From contig MUCT01000037.1 in NCBI GenBank assembly GCA_002816585.1, positions 1-39,148 on the forward strand: DNA of 39,148 nucleotides, in the 5' to 3' direction. The DNA comes from SAR202 cluster bacterium Io17-Chloro-G6 (lineage in GTDB: Bacteria; Chloroflexota; Dehalococcoidia; UBA3495). The notes under the pieces were generated by a model. The model saw only the letters and a program-made list of their open reading frames with translations. It was not told where the DNA came from and ran no database searches. The translations under genes were made by a program, and so were the position numbers. Positions 22,941-32,481 of this stretch are shown piece by piece (within the stretch, counting starts at the first letter, position 1; each line of letters starts with the position of its first letter).

Positions 22941-23987
22941 ATGGCGATCAAGATCGACCTGAGAGTACCCCCTTGCAAGCCCGTCCCGGAGGTCACGGCT
23001 TTTGTCAATCAATGCGAGGAAGCGGGCTTCCACGGCGTGGGCATGTTGGATTCCCAGATGTTGGAGCGGGATGTATTCGTGTCCATGGCCCACGCGTTAT
23101 TGAACACCTCGACCATCCAGGTCGCCTCGGCGGTCACCAACCCCGTTACGCGGCACCCATCGGTGCTGGCATCGGCGGCCCAGACCGTCTCCGAGGTGGC
23201 GCCGGGCCGGGCCCAGATCTGGATCGGGCGGGGTTATAGCTCCGCCAACGTTATCGGCATCCCCCCGGCCACCGTGCGCCAGATGCGGGACTCGGTCGTC
23301 ATGATGAAAGAACTCATGGCTGGGAACCACGTCGACTTCGGCGATTTCTCGAGCCGCATGCGTCACGGCGGGGGCGCCACAACCCCGGTCTACATAGCGG
23401 CCACCGGTCCCAGGGTAATGAAGGTGGCCGGGGAAGTGGCCGACGGCGCGGTCTTGGCGACCGGCATTCACCCCAACGCCGTTGCGCAAGCACGGGAGTT
23501 GATCGCCGATGGGGCCAAGAGCGCTGGGCGTAACCCAGACCATATTGAGACCATATTCACCTGCACTACAATTATCAGAGACGACCTGAAGGAAGCCCGG
23601 GAGGTCGCCCGGCCTCTGGCAGTGCAGAGATTGATGGAGCCCACCTACGTCCGTTGGTTGAAGGCCGCCGGTCTGGACTTCTCGGACCTGGAAGTGCCCC
23701 GTGGTCTTTGGGACCTCTACCCTGACGTTCCCCACGCCGAGGACTGGGAGAAGGCCAGGGAGTTGTGCGCTTTCCTGCCCGAGGACGCGCTGGCCCAGCT
23801 CTGCGACACCATGGGCCTGATCGGGTCTCCCGACTATTGCGCCGAACGCATCCAGCAAGCGGAAAAGGCGGGCCTGGAGCACATCTACTTGATGACCGAC
23901 CAGACCTACGAGTTCGCCACTGGAGAGCTGAAGGCCTTCAAAGACCAGATATTCCCGGCGCTGGGGAAGTCCATGCAGCCTGCGTGA
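22941..23987 (+). CDS. LLM-class flavin-dependent oxidoreductase
   Basis: 348-residue luciferase-like monooxygenase-superfamily protein (TIM barrel), of the type related to F420-dependent methylene-tetrahydromethanopterin reductase. Seen: an N-terminal barrel strand then AFVNQCEEAGFHGVGMLDSQ, ASAVTNPVTRHPSVLASAAQ, GRAQIWIGRGYSS, TPVYIAATGPRVMKVAGEVADG and a C-terminal IGSPDYCAERIQQAEKAGLE. The cofactor could be FMN or F420; sequence does not settle this. Strong ribosome-binding site AAGGAGAAGG before the ATG. Probably co-transcribed with the SelA-like gene. Confidence 0.88.
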   Translation: MAIKIDLRVPPCKPVPEVTAFVNQCEEAGFHGVGMLDSQMLERDVFVSMAHALLNTSTIQVASAVTNPVTRHPSVLASAAQTVSEVAPGRAQIWIGRGYSSANVIGIPPATVRQMRDSVVMMKELMAGNHVDFGDFSSRMRHGGGATTPVYIAATGPRVMKVAGEVADGAVLATGIHPNAVAQARELIADGAKSAGRNPDHIETIFTCTTIIRDDLKEAREVARPLAVQRLMEPTYVRWLKAAGLDFSDLEVPRGLWDLYPDVPHAEDWEKARELCAFLPEDALAQLCDTMGLIGSPDYCAERIQQAEKAGLEHIYLMTDQTYEFATGELKAFKDQIFPALGKSMQPA

Positions 23988-24018
23988 GGCCGGGCGAATT
24001 ACTTTGGCCAGCGTTATT

Positions 24019-24063
24019 CACCGCCGTAGGGGCACGGCGCCGCCATCCCCCACTACGGTGGCG
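24019..24063. repeat. Palindromic repeat with GTAGGGGCAC core
   Basis: CACCGCCGTAGGGGCACGG is mirrored by CCCCCACTACGGTGGCG, forming an imperfect palindrome of about 45 bp. It shares the GTAGGGGC-type edge with the element at 196-220. It lies in the 222-bp gap between the LLM gene and the DUF3179 lipoprotein gene, where it may also act as a terminator. Nothing else is evident in the gap. Confidence 0.5.
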
Positions 24064-24209
24064 AGTTGTCATACCTGTCGCAGCCGCTCACTCGAAGAAA
24101 AAGGCCCAGGTTCTTGTCGACCAGTACTCTGCGCAGAATCATGCGGGCCTCCTCGCCGCGAATCCCGAGAAGCGTTCAAGGCATCATAATTTCCTGAGGA
24201 GCCAAAACG

Positions 24210-25565
24210 ATGCCGAATCCACGCTTTCTTGGACTGATCTCTGGAGCCATCGCTCTTGTAGCAATTGCCTGCGCCGGTGATTCAACTTCTCCCACCGGCA
24301 CGCCCTCGCCCACAGCTACCACGGCCCCGACGTCGGCCGGGCCAACTCTGTTCCCGGATTCGGCGCCAGCAGAAGCTACCCCTACTCCCGGAGGAGCGGT
24401 AAGCCCGACGCCGGAGGAGGTAGGGGATCCTTTCGTGAATGTGGCGCCGACGGGGCTGGTGGAAAGGGACCCAGATTACGAAGACGAATTGAGATCGGGA
24501 CGGTTCTCCACCTTCGGTTGGAAGACCGATTTTAGTTACCACTCGGTCCCATATAGCGAATTCCTCTCTGGAGGTCCACCACGGGACGGCATACGACCGC
24601 TAGACCATCCCCAATTCGTGACCACCACCCAAGCCGATGAGTGGTTATCCGATCCAGAACCTGTAATCTCTTTTGAGCTTAACGGAGTGCAGCGGGCCTA
24701 CCCGTTGCAGATTCTCATTTGGCACGAAGTTGTCAATGACGAGGTGGGAGGGGTACCGGTGACGGTAACTTTCTGTCCCCTTTGCAACAGTGCAATCGTT
24801 TTCGAACGGACCGTTAATGGCATGGTTCTGGATTTCGGAACCTCTGGTAATCTGCGCAATAGCGACCTGGTGATGTGGGACCGTCAAACCGAATCCTGGT
24901 GGCAGCAACTCACCGGCGAGGCACTCGTCGGTGTCATGGCGGGGACCAAGCTCACCTTCCTGCCAGCGCCGATCATTTCCTGGCAGGACTTTAAGACCCA
25001 ACAACCCGAAGGAATGGTCCTCTCCAATGACACTACCAAAGATACTGGAAGCGCCGATTTCGCGCGCAGATATGGCCAGAACCCATACGTCGGATATGAT
25101 CGGATCGATAACCCTCCATTCTTGTTTGATGGCGATCTGGACGGCCGCCTACTGCCCATGGAGCGAGTCGCCGCGATCTCTGTGGAGGGTGTGGACGCTG
25201 CATTCCCATTCTCCACTCTAGCGCTGGAAGGAGCGGTGAATTACCAGGTCAACGGATTAGACGTGGCCGTGTTCTTTAAATCCGGCACTGCTTCGGCCTT
25301 GGACAGCCAATTCATCGGTATTTCCCGTGATATTGGTTCCGCGGCCGTCTTCAACGCGGTATTGGACGGTCAGAAGTTGACGTTCAGCGCAGATATCAGC
25401 GGGTTCACCGACGAAGAGACCGGCTCTACCTGGAATATTCTGGGGGAAGCCACCGACGGTCCGTTGACCGGCGAACGTCTGACCAAGATAGTCCACGGTG
25501 ACCACTTCTGGTTCGCCTGGGGCGCGTTCAAGCCCGAGACTCTGATCTATCAAGGACAAGGCTAG
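24210..25565 (+). CDS. DUF3179-domain lipoprotein
   Basis: 451 residues. The N-terminus is a lipoprotein signal: hydrophobic segment, then LVAIACAGD with lipid-attachment Cys21. A Thr/Pro/Ser-rich spacer of about 45 residues follows, then a DUF3179 domain (about 110-445) with PLQILIWHEVVND, VTFCPLCNSAIVFER (a CxxC pair), NSDLVMWDRQTESWWQQ and a final GDHFWFAWGAFKPET. The protein is expected on the outer face of the membrane. The function of DUF3179 is unknown; the conserved Cys pair could bind metal or be redox-active. GAGGAG lies about 9 nt before the ATG. An ECF sigma factor gene with its own promoter follows. Confidence 0.87.
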   Translation: MPNPRFLGLISGAIALVAIACAGDSTSPTGTPSPTATTAPTSAGPTLFPDSAPAEATPTPGGAVSPTPEEVGDPFVNVAPTGLVERDPDYEDELRSGRFSTFGWKTDFSYHSVPYSEFLSGGPPRDGIRPLDHPQFVTTTQADEWLSDPEPVISFELNGVQRAYPLQILIWHEVVNDEVGGVPVTVTFCPLCNSAIVFERTVNGMVLDFGTSGNLRNSDLVMWDRQTESWWQQLTGEALVGVMAGTKLTFLPAPIISWQDFKTQQPEGMVLSNDTTKDTGSADFARRYGQNPYVGYDRIDNPPFLFDGDLDGRLLPMERVAAISVEGVDAAFPFSTLALEGAVNYQVNGLDVAVFFKSGTASALDSQFIGISRDIGSAAVFNAVLDGQKLTFSADISGFTDEETGSTWNILGEATDGPLTGERLTKIVHGDHFWFAWGAFKPETLIYQGQG

Positions 25566-25603
25566 CAGAGGGCCAAGCATAACTCTGCCGGAATATCTTT
25601 TGA

Positions 25604-25632
25604 TTGAGCGCCATTATTTTTACCAATATACG
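25604..25632 (+). promoter_or_regulatory. Promoter for the ECF sigma factor gene
   Basis: TTGAGC (25604-25609), an exact 17-bp spacer, then TATACG (25627-25632). Transcription would begin near 25638, giving a leader of about 72 nt to the ATG at 25710. Confidence 0.45.
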
Positions 25633-25709
25633 GAGGTACTCCTTGCAGCCTGTCTTCAGGACGCATAGACTTGATTGAAAGCTACGCCACACCCTCTAAG
25701 GACACTTGG

Positions 25710-26318
25710 ATGCCGGTCCGAAACGAGTCAGCTTCAGCAGACCTCGAGCGGCAGTTCACCGAGATCGTGGAACAGTATTCCGATCTGGCCTACAGCGTTG
25801 CCTTCCGCATGCTTCGGAATGCCGAGGACGCCGAGGACGCGGTGCAAGAAGCCTACATATCAGCCTTGAAAGCCCTGCCCAACTTCAAAGGCCAGTCCAA
25901 GTTATCCACCTGGCTCTACCGCATCGTCGTCAACGCCTGCTTGATGAAGATTCGCAAGGACAAGTCCAGGGCCAAATACCTTTCAGAAAAGTCCTTCGAC
26001 GATGCCATCGTTTATGATTGGAAGAACGACCCTGAGGAAGCGGCGGTGAACAGCGAACTCCGCTCCATGTTGGAATCCGGGTTGGACCTTCTCTCTCCCG
26101 ACCTACGTGCCGCCGTGGTCTTGAGGGACATCCAAGGTCTTTCCACCGAGGAAGCCGCCGAAGCCTTGGGTATCTCCATCGCCTCTTTGAAGTCCCGTCT
26201 TCACCGCGCCCGGATCATGCTTCGCAAACACCTTGACGAGTACTCCGCGTTGTCGCTGTTGGGCGCCGCGGATGCTCTCAGGCAATCCGGCTCTGACCCC
26301 CGGCCAGAACCCAGTTGA
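25710..26318 (+). CDS. ECF-type RNA polymerase sigma factor
   Basis: About 202-residue sigma-70 factor of the extracytoplasmic-function type. Sigma-2 region: YSDLAYSVAFRMLRNAEDAE, DAVQEAYISALKALPNFKG and LSTWLYRIVVNACLMKIRK. Sigma-4 region: LSPDLRAAVVLRDIQGLSTE, then EAAEALGISIASLKSRLHRA, the helix-turn-helix that reads the -35 box. No anti-sigma gene lies next to it, so its control is not visible; the upstream neighbour is a surface lipoprotein. ATG 25710 is chosen because AAGGA lies 7 nt upstream; an in-frame TTG at 25671 would add 13 residues and has a poorer site. A hairpin at 26371 probably ends the transcript. Confidence 0.9.
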   Translation: MPVRNESASADLERQFTEIVEQYSDLAYSVAFRMLRNAEDAEDAVQEAYISALKALPNFKGQSKLSTWLYRIVVNACLMKIRKDKSRAKYLSEKSFDDAIVYDWKNDPEEAAVNSELRSMLESGLDLLSPDLRAAVVLRDIQGLSTEEAAEALGISIASLKSRLHRARIMLRKHLDEYSALSLLGAADALRQSGSDPRPEPS

Positions 26319-26370
26319 ATCGACGCGGATCTACGCCCCAACCTCAAAGCTTTCTACTAGTGACAACCCT

Positions 26371-26397
26371 CCCCAGGTTCGCTAACATATCCTGGGG
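26371..26397 (+). terminator. Hairpin after the sigma factor gene
   Basis: CCCCAGG and CCTGGGG form a perfect 7-bp stem around a 13-base loop, followed by AATTTGG. The T-run is weak, so termination is likely but not certain. It separates the sigma factor gene from transketolase. Confidence 0.5.
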
Positions 26398-26499
26398 AAT
26401 TTGGTCCCCTTCACATCCATGGCGCACAAGTTGAAATACCAGACTTTCGCGAGCCGAGGTATTTAGGCCCAGTTCCGCGACCGCTAAGGGGGTTCCATC

Positions 26500-28512
26500 T
26501 TGGCATACTCGGCCCTTGACCAACTATGTATTGACACCATCCGATTCTTGGCTGTCGATACCGTACAGAAGGCAAAATCGGGCCATCCGGGCGCTCCAAT
26601 GGGAGCGGCGCCAATGGCCTACGTTCTTTGGGACCGGTTCCTCAAGCACAACCCCAACGACCCCGCTTGGCCAGACCGCGACCGTTTTGTCCTTTCCGCC
26701 GGACATGCATCGGCACTGTTGTATTCCCTGCTCCATCTGACCGGTTATGACCTGCCGATTGACGAACTGAAGCAGTTTCGGCAGTGGGGCAGCAAGACTC
26801 CGGGTCACCCCGAGCATGGCCTTACCCCAGGCGTGGAAGCCACCACCGGGCCTCTAGGACAAGGATTCGGAAATGCCGTTGGCATGGCGCTGACCGAGCG
26901 CTGGCTGGCCGGCCAATTCAACCGGCCCGGTCACGACATAATCGATCACCACACCTACGCTATCGTGTCTGATGGCGACCTTCAGGAGGGCATCGCGTCA
27001 GAAGCGGCATCCATGGCGGGCACGATGGGTCTGGGCAAACTAATCATGCTCTACGACGACAACGATGTATCCATCGAGGGCAGCACCGACATCACCTTCT
27101 GTGAGAACGTGGTCCGAAGATTTGAGGCCTACGACTGGCACGTGGTCGGCCCCATCGACGGTATGGATGTCGAGCAGGTCTCGTCGGCATTGAGCGCTGC
27201 CAAAGCCGAGACTGGCAAGCCCAGCATCATTATCTGCCGCACAGTGATTGGCTACGGCAGCCCCAACAAAGCTGGCAAGGCGTCGGCCCACGGAGACCCC
27301 TTGGGCGAAGAGGAAGTAGGCCTGGCCAAAGAACATTTGGAATGGGCGTATGAAGAGCAGTTTTTCATTCCAGCTGAAGCCGGCGGCCACCTGGGTCTGG
27401 CCGGCGATCGCGGCAAGAGCCGCCAGTCCGAATGGAACGCGGCGTTCAGCGAGTACCGGGAGGCCTACCCCGCCGAGGCGCAACAACTCGATGATGCCCT
27501 GCAAGGACGGCTTCCTCAGGGCTGGGAAGATACACTCGACGGTTTGTTTGATGATCCCAATCCCATAGCAACCCGGTCAGCATCAGGCATTGTGATGAAC
27601 TCCCTCTCCAAGGGTGTGCCAGCGTTCATGGGCGGGTCCGCCGATCTGTCCCCGTCCACCAGGACGATCCTGGACGACCGCGGACACATAGGGGCAGGAG
27701 ACTTTTCCGGCCACAATCTCCATTTCGGAGTGCGGGAACACGCCATGGGCAGCGTGGCCAACGGCATTGCCCTTCACGGTGGAGCGATCCCCTTCACCGC
27801 CACCTTCCTGATATTCTCGGATTACATGCGCCCCGCAATCCGTCTAGGGGCGCTGATGGGCCAGCAGGTGATCTACGTTTTCACCCACGATTCGATCGGC
27901 CTCGGCGAAGACGGGCCCACCCACCAGCCCATAGAGCACCTGATGTCGCTTCGGGCAATACCCGGACTGGTGGTCAGCCGGCCAGCGGACGCCACCGAGA
28001 CGGTTGAAGCGTGGCGCGCCGCCATGAACAGACAGGACGGCCCCACTGCCCTGGCTTTCACCCGCCAAAACCTGCCGGTGTTGGACCGGTCCACGCTGAA
28101 CCCGGCTTCGGGCCTCCTTAAGGGCGGATACATCCTGTGGGAGAGCAGCAGTTCGCCCCAGGTGATTATTATCGCCACCGGGTCCGAGGTCCACATTGCC
28201 TTGGAAGCCGGCAAAACTCTGGAGGGCGAGGGCATTGCGGCCAGGGTTGTCTCCATGCCTTCCTGGGAGCTTTTCGACGGCCAGCCCAAAGAGTACCGCG
28301 ACCAGGTCCTGCCACCCTCGTTGCCGGCCCGGGTCTCCGTAGAGGCAGGCGTCACCCAGGGGTGGGAGCGATACGTTGGCCTGGACGGGGTTTCCGTGGG
28401 CATGACTGGCTACGGGGCTTCGGCCCCCTTCGGAGTCTTATACGAGAAGTTTGGCATCACCGCGCAACGGGTGGCCGACGAGTCTCGGAAATTGGTCAAC
28501 GGAATAAGTTAA
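26500..28512 (+). CDS. tkt: Transketolase
   Basis: 670-residue thiamine-diphosphate enzyme that moves two-carbon ketol units between sugar phosphates in the non-oxidative pentose phosphate pathway. All classic segments are present: [77 protein letters not shown] (diphosphate/Mg-binding GDG), [10 protein letters not shown], then in the second domain [20 protein letters not shown] with the catalytic Glu, and [20 protein letters not shown]. Length matches bacterial transketolases (about 660). Start is TTG at 26500 with AAGGGGG upstream. First gene of the sugar-phosphate run to 34326. Confidence 0.95.
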   Translation: MAYSALDQLCIDTIRFLAVDTVQKAKSGHPGAPMGAAPMAYVLWDRFLKHNPNDPAWPDRDRFVLSAGHASALLYSLLHLTGYDLPIDELKQFRQWGSKTPGHPEHGLTPGVEATTGPLGQGFGNAVGMALTERWLAGQFNRPGHDIIDHHTYAIVSDGDLQEGIASEAASMAGTMGLGKLIMLYDDNDVSIEGSTDITFCENVVRRFEAYDWHVVGPIDGMDVEQVSSALSAAKAETGKPSIIICRTVIGYGSPNKAGKASAHGDPLGEEEVGLAKEHLEWAYEEQFFIPAEAGGHLGLAGDRGKSRQSEWNAAFSEYREAYPAEAQQLDDALQGRLPQGWEDTLDGLFDDPNPIATRSASGIVMNSLSKGVPAFMGGSADLSPSTRTILDDRGHIGAGDFSGHNLHFGVREHAMGSVANGIALHGGAIPFTATFLIFSDYMRPAIRLGALMGQQVIYVFTHDSIGLGEDGPTHQPIEHLMSLRAIPGLVVSRPADATETVEAWRAAMNRQDGPTALAFTRQNLPVLDRSTLNPASGLLKGGYILWESSSSPQVIIIATGSEVHIALEAGKTLEGEGIAARVVSMPSWELFDGQPKEYRDQVLPPSLPARVSVEAGVTQGWERYVGLDGVSVGMTGYGASAPFGVLYEKFGITAQRVADESRKLVNGIS

Positions 28513-28600
28513 CCGCCGGCCGGATAACCCGTCGGATCAAATCCTAACGGTACCCGCCCGCCTATTATTTGGCCAGCTTGCCTTTAGGGAAGAGGATGTG

Positions 28601-29992
28601 ATGCGGAAGTTCGACCCCATCGTTATCGGCTCCGGCTCCGGCCTAGAAGTTTCGTCGGAGGCGTCGGACGCTGGCTGGTCGGTGGCAGTTGTCGAAGAAG
28701 GCCCCTTCGGCGGCACCTGCCTAAACCGCGGCTGTATTCCCTCCAAAATGCTCATCCACTGCGCCGACGTGATGCAAACCGTCCAGAATGCCTCCCTCTT
28801 CGGTATTCACGCCACGGTCGAGAGAGTTGATTGGCCGTTCATCGTGCACCGCGCCTTCCAAGAGGTGGACGCCGATGCCGCCATGATTGAACGGGGCAAC
28901 CGGCAGAGCCCGAACATCGAGGTTTTCAAAGGACGCGGGCGCTTCACCGGCCCCAAGACGATTGAAATTACCGACGGGGAAGCCAATGGCGAGCAATTGA
29001 CCGCCGACACCATCCTCATCGCCGCCGGCACCCGCCCTTGGGCCCCGGAGATACCCGGCCTGGAGCACACGCCGTACATCACGTCGGACGAGGCCCTGCG
29101 GCTGCCCGAGCAACCCCGAAAACTCACGGTGGTGGGTGGCGGCTATATCGCCGCCGAACTAGCCCATTTCTTCGGAGCGCTGGGTACTGAATTGACAATC
29201 ATCCACCGCCGAGGGCAGATGCTCCGGGAGGAGGACGACGATGTCGCCCGCCGGTTTACCGAGGTCTATCAGCGCCGGTTCAACATGGTATTGGGCGCCC
29301 AGGTCACGGGTGCCTCCTCCCAGGATGGCGAGATCAGGGTGGAGGCTGTCACCCCTGAAGGGAGCAAATCGATCACCTCGGACATTCTCCTAATGGCCAC
29401 CGGCCGTGTCCCCAACACCGACATCCTTGAAGTCTCGAAAGCCGGCGTGGAGTTGGATCAGCGGGGTTACATCAAGACCGACGATTACCTCCAGACCAAC
29501 GTGCCCGGCATTTGGGCCTTGGGTGACATCGTGGGCCGGTACCTGCTGAAACACAGCGCCAATCTGGAAGCGGCCTACGCGGCCAACAACATTATCAAGG
29601 GACGCGGGAACCCCGAGAATCAGGCGGCGGTGGACTACCATGCCATGCCCCACGCCGTGTTTGCATCCCCGCAAGTGGCGTCGGTGGGCCTGACCCAACA
29701 AGAGGCCGAGGGCCGAGGTATTGACCATGTTGCCGCCTTATATGACTATTCGGACACTGCCTACGGAGCTTCTATCGAAGACAGAGACGGCTTCGTTAAA
29801 GTATTGGCTGACCCGCAGTCCGGAGAGATTTTGGGTTGCCACATCATCGGGACCGACGCTGCCACCCTGATCCAAGAGGCCGCCAACGCTATGCGGCTCC
29901 GCTTGGGCGTGGACGCAATAACCCAGTCTATCTACGTTCATCCCGCCCTGCCGGAAGTGGTCCAAAGGGCCTTCGGCCAACTCCCTATATAA
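28601..29992 (+). CDS. Mycothione reductase-like disulfide oxidoreductase
   Basis: 463-residue FAD-dependent disulfide reductase. FAD motif GSGSGLEVSSEA, redox pair GGTCLNRGCIPSK (Cys40 and Cys45 from this start), NADPH motif VVGGGYIAAELAHFFGALG, GDIVGRYLLKHSA, and a C-terminal YVHPALPEVVQRAF with the catalytic His-Pro and Glu. The HPALPEVV ending is typical of mycothione reductases rather than lipoamide dehydrogenases (HPTLSE). A low-molecular-weight disulfide is the likely substrate (inference); Chloroflexota are not established mycothiol makers, so the real thiol may differ. GTG 28598 directly precedes the chosen ATG, and AGAGG is upstream. It sits between transketolase and two NADPH-generating dehydrogenases. 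Confidence 0.85.
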   Translation: MRKFDPIVIGSGSGLEVSSEASDAGWSVAVVEEGPFGGTCLNRGCIPSKMLIHCADVMQTVQNASLFGIHATVERVDWPFIVHRAFQEVDADAAMIERGNRQSPNIEVFKGRGRFTGPKTIEITDGEANGEQLTADTILIAAGTRPWAPEIPGLEHTPYITSDEALRLPEQPRKLTVVGGGYIAAELAHFFGALGTELTIIHRRGQMLREEDDDVARRFTEVYQRRFNMVLGAQVTGASSQDGEIRVEAVTPEGSKSITSDILLMATGRVPNTDILEVSKAGVELDQRGYIKTDDYLQTNVPGIWALGDIVGRYLLKHSANLEAAYAANNIIKGRGNPENQAAVDYHAMPHAVFASPQVASVGLTQQEAEGRGIDHVAALYDYSDTAYGASIEDRDGFVKVLADPQSGEILGCHIIGTDAATLIQEAANAMRLRLGVDAITQSIYVHPALPEVVQRAFGQLPI

Positions 29993-30061
29993 CCGGACTG
30001 CATCTCATAATGGGCAATCTGCAAACTGCAAACGGCGATAACGATAATAGGAGTTGAACCA

Positions 30062-30973
30062 GTGGACTTGGGAATGATTGGACTGGGACGGATGGGCGGC
30101 AACATGGCCCAACGTTTGATCAGCGGCGGACACCGGGTGGTGACCTATGACCGGGACTCGCAGGCGGTCACAGCCAGCCACGGGTTCGGGGGTGAAGGCG
30201 CATCTTCGCTGGAGGACGTCGTGGCCCGGCTCACTGCTCCCCGAGCCCTATGGATCATGGTGCCCGCCGGACAGCCGACCGAAGACACCATTGATGCTCT
30301 GGCCCCACTGCTCAGCCCCGGCGACGCCATTTTGGACGGGGGCAACGCCAACTATAAAGACAGCATGCGCCGTGCCGGCAAACTGGCCGGCAACGGGATC
30401 AATTTCATCGATGTAGGCACCAGCGGCGGCATCTGGGGGTTGGCCGAGGGTTATTGCTTGATGGTCGGTGGCGACGAAGCGGCGGTCAAGCGACTGGAGC
30501 CTATCTTCCATACCCTGGCGCCGAGTCCAGACCACGGCTATAGCCGGGTCGGCCGCAGCGGCGCCGGGCACTTCACCAAGATGGTGCACAACGGCGTGGA
30601 ATACGGGCTGATGCAGGCCTATGCCGAGGGGTTCGAGATGATGGCGGCCAAAGAGGAGTTCGGGCTGGATCTGCCGGCCATCGCCGAGGTATGGCGCCAC
30701 GGCAGCGTGGTACGCTCCTGGCTGTTGGACCTGGCGGCCGACGCGCTGAAGGAAGACCCTAGGTTGGAATCACTGGAGTCCTACGTAGACGACTCGGGAG
30801 AGGGCCGTTGGACCGTCGAGGAATCGGTGGCGCTGGCCGTGCCGATTCCAGTGATTACCTCGGCCCTGCAAGCCCGGTTCCGCTCACGGCAGGACCAGCC
30901 TTTCGGCGGCCGGCTTCTGGCGGCGCTACGACAGCAGTTTGGCGGCCATGCCGTTCGGAGGTCCGGTGAATGA
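30062..30973 (+). CDS. gnd: 6-phosphogluconate dehydrogenase, decarboxylating (short type)
   Basis: 303-residue 6-phosphogluconate dehydrogenase that converts 6-phosphogluconate to ribulose-5-phosphate, CO2 and NAD(P)H. The Rossmann motif is MIGLGRMGGNMAQRL. Substrate and catalytic segments are DGGNANYKDSMRRA, FIDVGTSGGIWGLAEGY and GAGHFTKMVHNGVEYGLMQA (with the catalytic Lys). At about 300 residues it belongs to the short class (YqeC/GndA type), often NAD-preferring, rather than the 470-residue class. Start is GTG at 30062, with AGGAG about 9 nt upstream. Its stop codon overlaps the start of zwf as ATGA (30970-30973), so the two are translationally coupled. Confidence 0.93.
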   Translation: MDLGMIGLGRMGGNMAQRLISGGHRVVTYDRDSQAVTASHGFGGEGASSLEDVVARLTAPRALWIMVPAGQPTEDTIDALAPLLSPGDAILDGGNANYKDSMRRAGKLAGNGINFIDVGTSGGIWGLAEGYCLMVGGDEAAVKRLEPIFHTLAPSPDHGYSRVGRSGAGHFTKMVHNGVEYGLMQAYAEGFEMMAAKEEFGLDLPAIAEVWRHGSVVRSWLLDLAADALKEDPRLESLESYVDDSGEGRWTVEESVALAVPIPVITSALQARFRSRQDQPFGGRLLAALRQQFGGHAVRRSGE

Positions 30974-32465
30974 CCTCTAACTCCCGCGATGATTCGGTTT
31001 CGGTAATGAAGGACAATGGGCAAACCACCTCCATAGTGATTTTCGGCGCGTCTGGAGACCTGACCCGCAGAAAACTGATTCCGTCGCTGTGCAACCTCTT
31101 TTGCAAAGGGAGATTGGGCCCGAGGTCCAGATCGTCGGTATGGCGCGAAGTAACCTGACAGACCAGGAGTTCCGCGACTCGCTGACCCAGAGCATGGACC
31201 AGTTCGAGGAATTTAGCCCGGAGCGAGCCGAATGGGAAGAGTTCACCTCCCGCATTCACTACTGTCGTGGCGACATCTCTTCTCCCGATGACCTGAAGGG
31301 ATTGGAGGAAACCCTTCAGGGCTTCGAATCTCCCGGCAAACCCGCCAACCGTTTGTACTACCTCGCGTTGGCGCCGTCCCTCTACGGGCCGGCGATCTTG
31401 AACCTGGGGTCCATGGGCATGGCCCGGGAAGAGGACTGCTGGCGGCGGGTGGTTATCGAAAAGCCCTTCGGCGTCGACCTGGCGTCGGCCAAGGAATTAA
31501 ACAAGTTGGTCCACTCGGTGTTCGCTGAGAGCCAGGTTTTTCGAATCGACCATTACTTGGGCAAGGAAACGGTCCAAAACCTGTTGGTTTTCCGCTTCGC
31601 CAACACCATATTTGAGCCCATCTGGAGCAGGAACCATATCGACAACATCCAGATTACCGTCTCCGAAACAGTTCCGGTGTCCGAGCGGGCGGGTTACTAT
31701 GATCAGGCTGGGGTTATGCGGGACATGTTCCAAAATCATCTGTTTCAATTGTTGACCGTCGTTGCCATGGAACCGCCCTCCAATTTTCAGGCAGACCTGC
31801 TCCGGAACGAAAAGGTAAAAGTTCTCAACGCCGTGCGCCGCATCACCCCCGACTTGGCAACCCAGACTGCGGTGCACGCTCAGTACGAAGGGTACCTCGA
31901 CGAGCCCAATGTGCCTGCCGGATCGCGGACTCCCACCTACGCGGCCTTGCGGGTAGACGTGGACAATTGGCGCTGGCAAGGCGTGCCTTTTTACCTGCGT
32001 TCCGGCAAGGGCCTGAACGACAAACGCACTGAGATTATGATTGAGTTTAGAAAGCCGCCCCATCTGATGTTCCCACAGGAAATCGGTCCCAACATATTGG
32101 CCATCCAGATTCAGCCCGACGAGGGGTTGCATCTGGAATTCCAGGCCAAGACCCCGGACGAGAAGATGGAACTGCGGCCGGTGGACCTGGAGTTTCACTA
32201 CGATGACTCTTTCGGAGGCCAGGACATCCCCGACGCCTACGAGCGCCTGTTGCTGGACGCAGTGACCGGGGATGCCTCCCTTTTCACCCGAAGCGACGAG
32301 ATCGAAGAGGCCTGGGAGATCATCGACCCAATCATCCAGGGACTGGCGGCGGCGGACGCCCCGGCTCCGGCGAGCTATGCGATCGGAAGCAGAGGCCCCG
32401 ACACAGCCGATCATTTCTTGGCCAAGGACGGCCGCAAGTGGCTGAACCGGTCCTGGCAGCATTGA
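30970..32465 (+). pseudogene. zwf: Glucose-6-phosphate dehydrogenase, one-base frameshift
   Basis: NADP-dependent glucose-6-phosphate dehydrogenase, first step of the oxidative pentose phosphate pathway. The first frame from ATG 30970 holds the nucleotide motif IVIFGASGDLTRRKLIPSL then CNLFCKGRLG. The rest, PEVQIVGMARSNLTDQEF onward, is in another frame and runs to 32465. It includes VIEKPFGVDL, the substrate motif RIDHYLGKETVQN, RFANTIFEPIW and FYLRSGKGL. One extra G in the GGG at 31116-31118 restores a 498-residue enzyme of normal length. The rest is intact, so the break looks like a sequencing or assembly error, or a very recent mutation. Coupled to gnd by ATGA. Confidence 0.88.
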
Positions 32466-32481
32466 GATTCCTCGCGGGTAG

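Noticed and set aside
25643..25678. Short leader frame (TTG after GGAGG, 11 codons) before the sigma factor gene
   Set aside because: The predicted promoter at 25604-25632 would start transcripts after or within its ribosome-binding site, so it would probably not be translated.
31089..31158. Programmed -1 frameshift in zwf
   Set aside because: No slippery heptamer in the correct frame at the junction and no downstream stem-loop or pseudoknot noted; a missing G is simpler.
31497..32462. Minus-strand open frame of 321 codons opposite zwf
   Set aside because: Shadow of the glucose-6-phosphate dehydrogenase gene; no motif or ribosome-binding site of its own.
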